Of a DNA stretch of 33,273 nucleotides, positions 30,448 to 33,273 are shown piece after piece. Below the pieces are notes generated by a model. That model searched no databases and was not told where the DNA came from. It saw nothing but the letters and a program-made list of their open reading frames with translations. Location of the stretch: NCBI GenBank assembly GCA_015179045.1, contig WHUZ01000199.1, positions 1-33,273 of the forward strand, given 5' to 3'. How positions within the stretch are numbered: position 1 is the stretch's first letter; each line of letters opens with the position of its first letter. The DNA comes from Kalaharituber pfeilii. Its lineage: Eukaryota > Ascomycota > Pezizomycetes > Pezizales > Pezizaceae. Position numbers and translations under genes: made by a program.

Positions 30448-30823
30448 AGGAGAAATGGCACATTGATTTATGGAACAGATACTTAACAATTCTAGGCTGA
30501 ACAAAGCATTTGATACAGAGAGAAGACACTCTGGCCACAATGTAATTATCACCTGGAAAACACCGCCCACATACTCAACGAGTGCGAAGTATGGAAGCGG
30601 GAATGGCCAGGAGGGAGACTGATTTAAGGACACCCCCCAAATCAGACGGGGACAGAGACAAACTGGTGGAACTGTTGGTTTGGGGAGGACGAGACTAAGG
30701 TGGAACGGACATTAGAGACGGGAAATTTCACACATTTTCTTTCCTTTTCTTTCCTTTCTTGTATTAACCATCATGTACCTAAACAAGCCCGCCATAGCCT
30801 TCTGGGCGGCACGGGAGTAATGA

Positions 30824-30855
<32 letters not shown>
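30448..30855 (+). mobile_element. 5'-truncated LINE (non-LTR retrotransposon), 3' end with poly(A)
   Basis: An open piece near 30520-30625 reads HLENTAHILNECEVWKREW, the C-terminal zinc-knuckle region of LINE ORF2 proteins (His-x4-Cys; the first Cys of CxxC is Trp here). Then come a pyrimidine-rich 3' UTR, a terminal hairpin, CCCGCCATAGCC..GGGCGGCAC (30788-30812), TGATAT and a poly(A) of about 29 (30827-30855). Frameshifts and the loss of the 5' end make it inactive. The hairpin recurs at 32046-32083 (minus) and 33134-33162. The 5' boundary is uncertain and no target duplication was found. Confidence 0.65.
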
Positions 30856-30857
<2 letters not shown>

Positions 30858-31531
30858 TAATCATCGTCATACGGAACATTGAAGGGAAGTATTGCGTTGG
30901 ATTTTCCGGAACACTTTCGTATGGGAATTTCCTATAAAATGCCTGCCAAGATGTTTTCTAAATAAAATGTCCTTGTGCCACTAATTGACTACACCAAAAT
31001 TTTTGGGCAAGCAGAGGTGTCAGCTTCCAATAACTCTTTATTCATCTCCCCTCAAGAGCGCATACAAAACGTTGTTGTGGTAGTTGAGATATAGGTATTG
31101 GGGAAATTCTCGCGTCTGGTGGTGTGCGTCGCCTTAAGGTGAATTACAACTGTAGCCGAGCTTGCTGGTGATGCACCCCAAGCCCACCCCTACGACTAAA
31201 ATCTTACTCTACATGATAAAGCATTCTCTTTCTTTTGGGTCACATAACCCTGCGTGCATGCTACCAGCCTATGGCAGCGAATAACGATCTCCTGATACTA
31301 CGAAAAACCCTCACGTTGCGGTCTCATTTAACGTAGGGTATCCAGTTGGGCAGTCATTAAGCAGTTCCATGGGATAGCCTGATAGCCTGTGTCCGGGGTT
31401 GTGGCCATTCTTAGAAAGTAAAAGCAAGCAGTAAAACAATCATGAGAGAGCCAACTACATCCTAATCCGCTATAGTGGACCACTTTATCAACATTCCGCC
31501 ATCATCTGTCTTCACAGAACAAGATGCGCAG
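30856..31531. other. Spacer, containing one more diverged micro-retroposon head
   Basis: No gene seen. At 31225-31280, minus strand, lies another relative of the 38-nt head: TCGCTGCCATAGGCTGG..GCAGGGTTATGTGA, then an A-rich tail, CCCAAAAGAAAGAG. Confidence 0.45.
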
Positions 31532-31908
31532 TAGTGAGCGGCACGAGCGCGAGCTAGCTCGAGCTCAAACGAGCCAAGATCATGCTTGTGTTTCTCTTGA
31601 CAGCTCGCTAAAATGCTTAGCCAGTGCAAGGTTTCATAAACTGTAAATACCTAATATAGTAATAATTAGAGACTTGGAGCTCATTCTGACCTACCAACAA
31701 CTTCGAAATGCACAATTTAGCTGATAGTAGTGAGAAAGATGAAAATTTAGCTTAGTTTAGTTTAGTTTGTCAATATTATGTATATAATCAATCCAGGCTC
31801 GAGCTCATGCCACGCCAGCTCGAGCCAGCTGGAGCCGAGCTCACTTACTCACGAGCTGGCTCGAGCTCACCCTCCAGCTCGGCTCGAGCTAGCTCGTGCC
31901 GCTCACTA
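31532..31908. mobile_element. hAT-like MITE rich in GAGCTCG motifs
   Basis: 377 bp with perfect 17-bp inverted ends, TAGTGAGCGGCACGAGC, flanked by a perfect 8-bp duplication, ATGCGCAG (31524-31531, 31909-31916). Both subterminal regions (31545-31570 and 31797-31893) are packed with overlapping GAGCTCGAGC-type palindromes; the centre is ordinary A+T-rich DNA with no ORF. TAGnG ends plus an 8-bp duplication are hAT hallmarks. It is distinct in sequence from the TAGTATTTG family and shows no RIP-type decay. Confidence 0.88.
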
Positions 31909-32020
31909 ATGCGCAGCGTTGGAGTAAAATAGATGGGGATCTGTTCCAATTCCACGGCCCAGTTTTCATCTTCAACGAGACAAGTTGAGAAACTCAATCT
32001 GCCCTCCACTGTCATGCTCC

Positions 32021-32083
32021 TTTTTTTTTTTTTTCTTTTTTTTTTCATTACTCGCGTGCCGCCTGGTAGGCTACGGCGAGGTA
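32021..32083 (-). mobile_element. Extremely short LINE 3'-end insertion with target duplication
   Basis: On the minus strand: a 38-nt head, TACCTCGCCGTAGCC..GGCGGCACGCGAGTAATG, then about 25 A with one G. It is flanked by a perfect 11-bp duplication, TGTCATGCTCC (32010-32020, 32084-32094). The head is the terminal hairpin seen at the 3' end of the LINE fragment at 30788-30825. Confidence 0.8.
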
Positions 32084-32094
32084 TGTCATGCTCC

Positions 32095-33059
32095 TTGGAA
32101 GATAATAACCAGAACGCAATCTGAACGTAGGTAGCACTTGATCTCTTGCGATGTTAAGCACTTGGGATCTCCGGGCAGGAGGAAAACGTGGACATTAAGA
32201 AATGTACATTGAATCTTACAGAAATTGATCACGTTCCATACCTGGTATTCTGCGAGTATCAATTTGCCGGTCCTCGGTTGAGGGTAATCATACCGGTTGC
32301 CGGTAAACAGGTGTGTTTTGCACGAGATTTTTGGACTAGCAGTTTCTGATCACATAGTATTACCCTGAATATCTACTGTACATATTTTCAAATCACCAGT
32401 CCTAGCAAAAAGAACAAAATCAAAAAATAGCAAACAAAATAAAACTAAAAACTAAAAAAACAATTAAAAAAGCTGAAAATAAAGATATGTAGTACGCTGT
32501 CACACCTCTCCTACATATCACCCTATCAACCATGCCTAATGGATGGCCAGTTCCCAGCACTACGATTAACTTTCACCAGTGGAATTCAACTATAGTGATT
32601 TTATTTACAGCAGGAATTATGACAGGAGCTCGTATGCCGCCTTTGTAAGTTCCATTTCCGCTATTTTGTGTACAGTTCCTGACATCCGCTAAGCCGGAGA
32701 CATCACGAAAATCTCCACTCGGCCGATGCGGTGACGACGACGGAATGGGCGAAAGTAAGCTGGGCAGGCACGTGGAGAAAAGGGCAGCACGTGAGGCGAT
32801 ATATATATAGCCTTTCTGTACTGTAGCGCATACAATCAACAACTTCTTCTCTTCTTTTCGCACTCGCACTCGCATTTGGCCGTACGTTCGTTCCACCAGT
32901 TCTCATAGCTCCGGTCCATCGAAAGGCAGTACCTGTCTATCTTACACCGAGCTCTCTTTAGTCTTATGGCTCATTTGAAGGGTACATACTGGGTGGAACA
33001 ATGAGCGTTGGAAATAGTTATAGTCACTATCCTTTTTTTTTTTTTTCGCTGGTGGACTG
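32095..33059. other. Spacer, no recognised gene
   Basis: Open frames on the minus strand near 32573-32906 have no recognisable domain. A TATATATATAG run at 32801-32811 followed by C/T-rich DNA could be a promoter for a gene outside the window. Related 25-30-bp stretches (GGAAATAGTTATAGTCA and GGAAATAGCCACAGTCA) lie at about 33010 and 33059. Confidence 0.35.
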
Positions 33060-33183
33060 GGAAATAGCCACAGTCAATTTTTCCTTCCTTCCCTTTTTCT
33101 TAATTCCTTATGCTTTCAGACTGTACCTATTATCGCCATAGCCCACAGGGCGGCACGCGATCAATGATATTAAAAAAAAAAAA
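33060..33183 (+). mobile_element. LINE 3' end with poly(A), second copy
   Basis: A pyrimidine-rich stretch, then TGTACCTATTATCGCCATAG, the terminal hairpin CGCCATAGCC..GGGCGGCACGCG, TCAATGATATT and a poly(A) ending at 33183. It is collinear with 30730-30855, so it belongs to the same LINE family. The 5' boundary is approximate; no target duplication was found. Confidence 0.55.
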
Positions 33184-33273
33184 GTTTGTTGATGTAACCT
33201 AGTCAGCAGGTTTCGAATTTGGTAGTCAGAAGTTCATCTGATCAGGGAATCTCACATCCCTTGCCCGCGTATA

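Noticed and set aside
32130..32178. 5S rRNA-like stretch (GATCTCTTGCGATGTTAAGC)
   Set aside because: Only about 40 nt resemble the centre of 5S rRNA, and I could not find the conserved 5' and 3' stem halves on either side, so no RNA gene is called.

Overview
The window looks like a chromosomal segment of a filamentous ascomycete (Pezizomycotina). The evidence is short GT..AG introns with a fungal-type Rag GTPase, and blocks of extremely A+T-rich DNA in which CpG, CpA and TpG are almost absent and TpA dominates, the usual footprint of repeat-induced point mutation (RIP). I cannot resolve the order or genus. There is only one clearly conserved host gene (a RagC/Gtr2-type GTPase, 44-1602) and one plausible host ORF (a coiled-coil protein, 3480-4286). 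Nearly everything else is transposable-element DNA, and it is unusually diverse.

Layout: 1-1602 Gtr2-like GTPase in five exons; 1603-3479 intergenic; 3480-4286 coiled-coil ORF; 4287-10468 RIP-type A+T block containing two MITEs of an 8-bp-TSD family (6220-6538 and 9260-9914, the latter split by a possible solo LTR) and a pair of 210-bp direct repeats (7981-8629). 10469-15262 is a nearly complete tyrosine-recombinase retrotransposon of the DIRS order with the split-direct-repeat layout A1-ORFs-B1-A2-B2 (Ngaro-like: gag-like region, RT-RNase H, tyrosine recombinase, no methyltransferase seen). A solo A-B unit of the same family lies in inverse orientation at 15553-16187. 16188-17956 is spacer DNA with a tiny A-tailed retroposon. 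17957-19234 and 24750-27838 are two related DNA transposons with TGT..ACA ends and 4-bp target duplications; the large one carries a RIP-damaged four-exon gene for an integrase-like DDE transposase with an HHCC finger (Ginger-like), and the small one keeps only its 5' exons plus a minisatellite. 19235-23940 is spacer without a recognisable gene. 23941-24745 and 27843-29250 are further A+T blocks (the second with a MITE nested in a MITE). 29251-33273 holds LTR and LINE fragments, a GC-rich hAT-like MITE (31532-31908) and poly(A)-tailed LINE 3' ends.

The strongest signals for follow-up are: (1) a UAG-CAA-UUA stop context, the classic leaky-stop motif, exactly between the gag-like zinc finger and the RT of the DIRS-order element, whose RT domain has no upstream AUG of its own; (2) a family of ultra-short (about 38-nt head) A-tailed insertions, two with perfect target-site duplications and identical 5' ends; (3) the Ginger-like transposon pair in a filamentous fungus. 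How the parts interact: old families (MITEs, LTRs, the large Ginger-like element) show C-to-T type decay, whereas the DIRS-order element sits inside RIP-type DNA with open RT and recombinase frames, so it probably arrived after that DNA had decayed.
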